From: Planctomycetota bacterium
GTDB taxonomy: Bacteria > Planctomycetota > UBA1135 > GCA-002686595
Direction: 5' to 3'
NCBI GenBank assembly: GCA_009691855.1
Contig: SIAI01000026.1
Span: forward strand, 1-59,680
DNA: 59,680 nucleotides
Made by a program: the position numbers and the translations under genes
In this document: positions 59,666-59,680 of the stretch, piece after piece
How positions within the stretch are numbered: the stretch's first letter is position 1
How the letters are laid out: each line of letters begins with the position of its first letter
The notes under the pieces: model-generated
Told to the model about the DNA's origin: nothing
The model's input: only the letters and a program-made list of their open reading frames with translations
The model's database searches: none

Positions 59666-59680
59666 CCCACGGCTACGGCG

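Overview
The window is about 60 kb of very GC-rich DNA, densely packed with protein genes and carrying no rRNA or tRNA that I could see. Many genes start with GTG or ATG overlapping the previous stop by 4 bases. The gene content points to a planctomycete-like bacterium (Planctomycetota), though no phylogenetic marker here settles this. The clues are a DUF1080 lipoprotein beside an MFS sugar/nucleoside-type transporter, a DUF2231 / planctomycete-type cytochrome / leucine-rich-repeat fusion, sulfatase-like and MauG-like enzymes, large secreted carboxypeptidase-regulatory-like proteins and prepilin-like proteins with odd passenger domains.

Layout. 0-12.3 kb: a partial GNAT-like gene on the minus strand, an ArsR/SRPBCC pair with a perfect palindrome over the ArsR start codon, MFS transporter + DUF1080, a NagB-like sugar-phosphate isomerase, the DUF2231-cytochrome fusion, a FUN14 membrane protein and a sulfatase-superfamily lipoprotein lacking the usual Cys/Ser. 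12.4-19 kb: a secreted repeat protein, an RluA-type pseudouridine synthase, and a prepilin/PilX-like operon ending in a HEAT-repeat protein. 19.1-23.4 kb: a three-gene signalling operon (HAMP membrane protein, histidine kinase, hybrid kinase). 23.6-28.7 kb: a minus-strand operon-like set that looks metal- or redox-related (YtkA-like, di-haem MauG-like peroxidase, Cys-rich protein, outer-membrane barrel, YHS lipoprotein), divergent from a TlpA-like thioredoxin. 28.7-36.6 kb: sugar ABC transporter parts, including a natural fusion of binding protein and permease, interleaved with a frameshifted gene, an amidohydrolase, an AlbA_2/Schlafen-type protein and a VapBC pair. 37.1-38.4 kb: a low-GC pocket coding a small Cys-rich secreted protein and a membrane-anchored partner. 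38.4-43.3 kb: a YbbA/YbbP-like ABC pair, an SGNH esterase and a methyltransferase.

The most interesting locus is 43.5-45.7 kb. A secreted precursor with twelve regularly spaced cysteines is followed by a DUF692 multinuclear-iron-oxidase (MNIO) homologue and a DUF2063 (HvfC/BufC/MbnC-like) partner. This is the hallmark arrangement of bufferin-type, metal-binding ribosomal peptides. A strong 14-bp hairpin lies between the precursor and the modifying enzymes. Two tandemly duplicated Sel1-repeat proteins converge on this operon.

48.3-53.96 kb holds a DJ-1/PfpI-TPR-metal-site fusion with an intradiol-dioxygenase-like protein, a DUF2071 protein, endonuclease III, a polytopic membrane protein and a nitrilase-family amidohydrolase. 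54-59.4 kb is a tight operon of TonB-dependent receptor, YfiR-like protein and hybrid kinase. The last 317 bases hold no gene but contain a 168-bp element with 32-bp terminal inverted repeats flanked by CTAG (MITE-like) and a second large hairpin.
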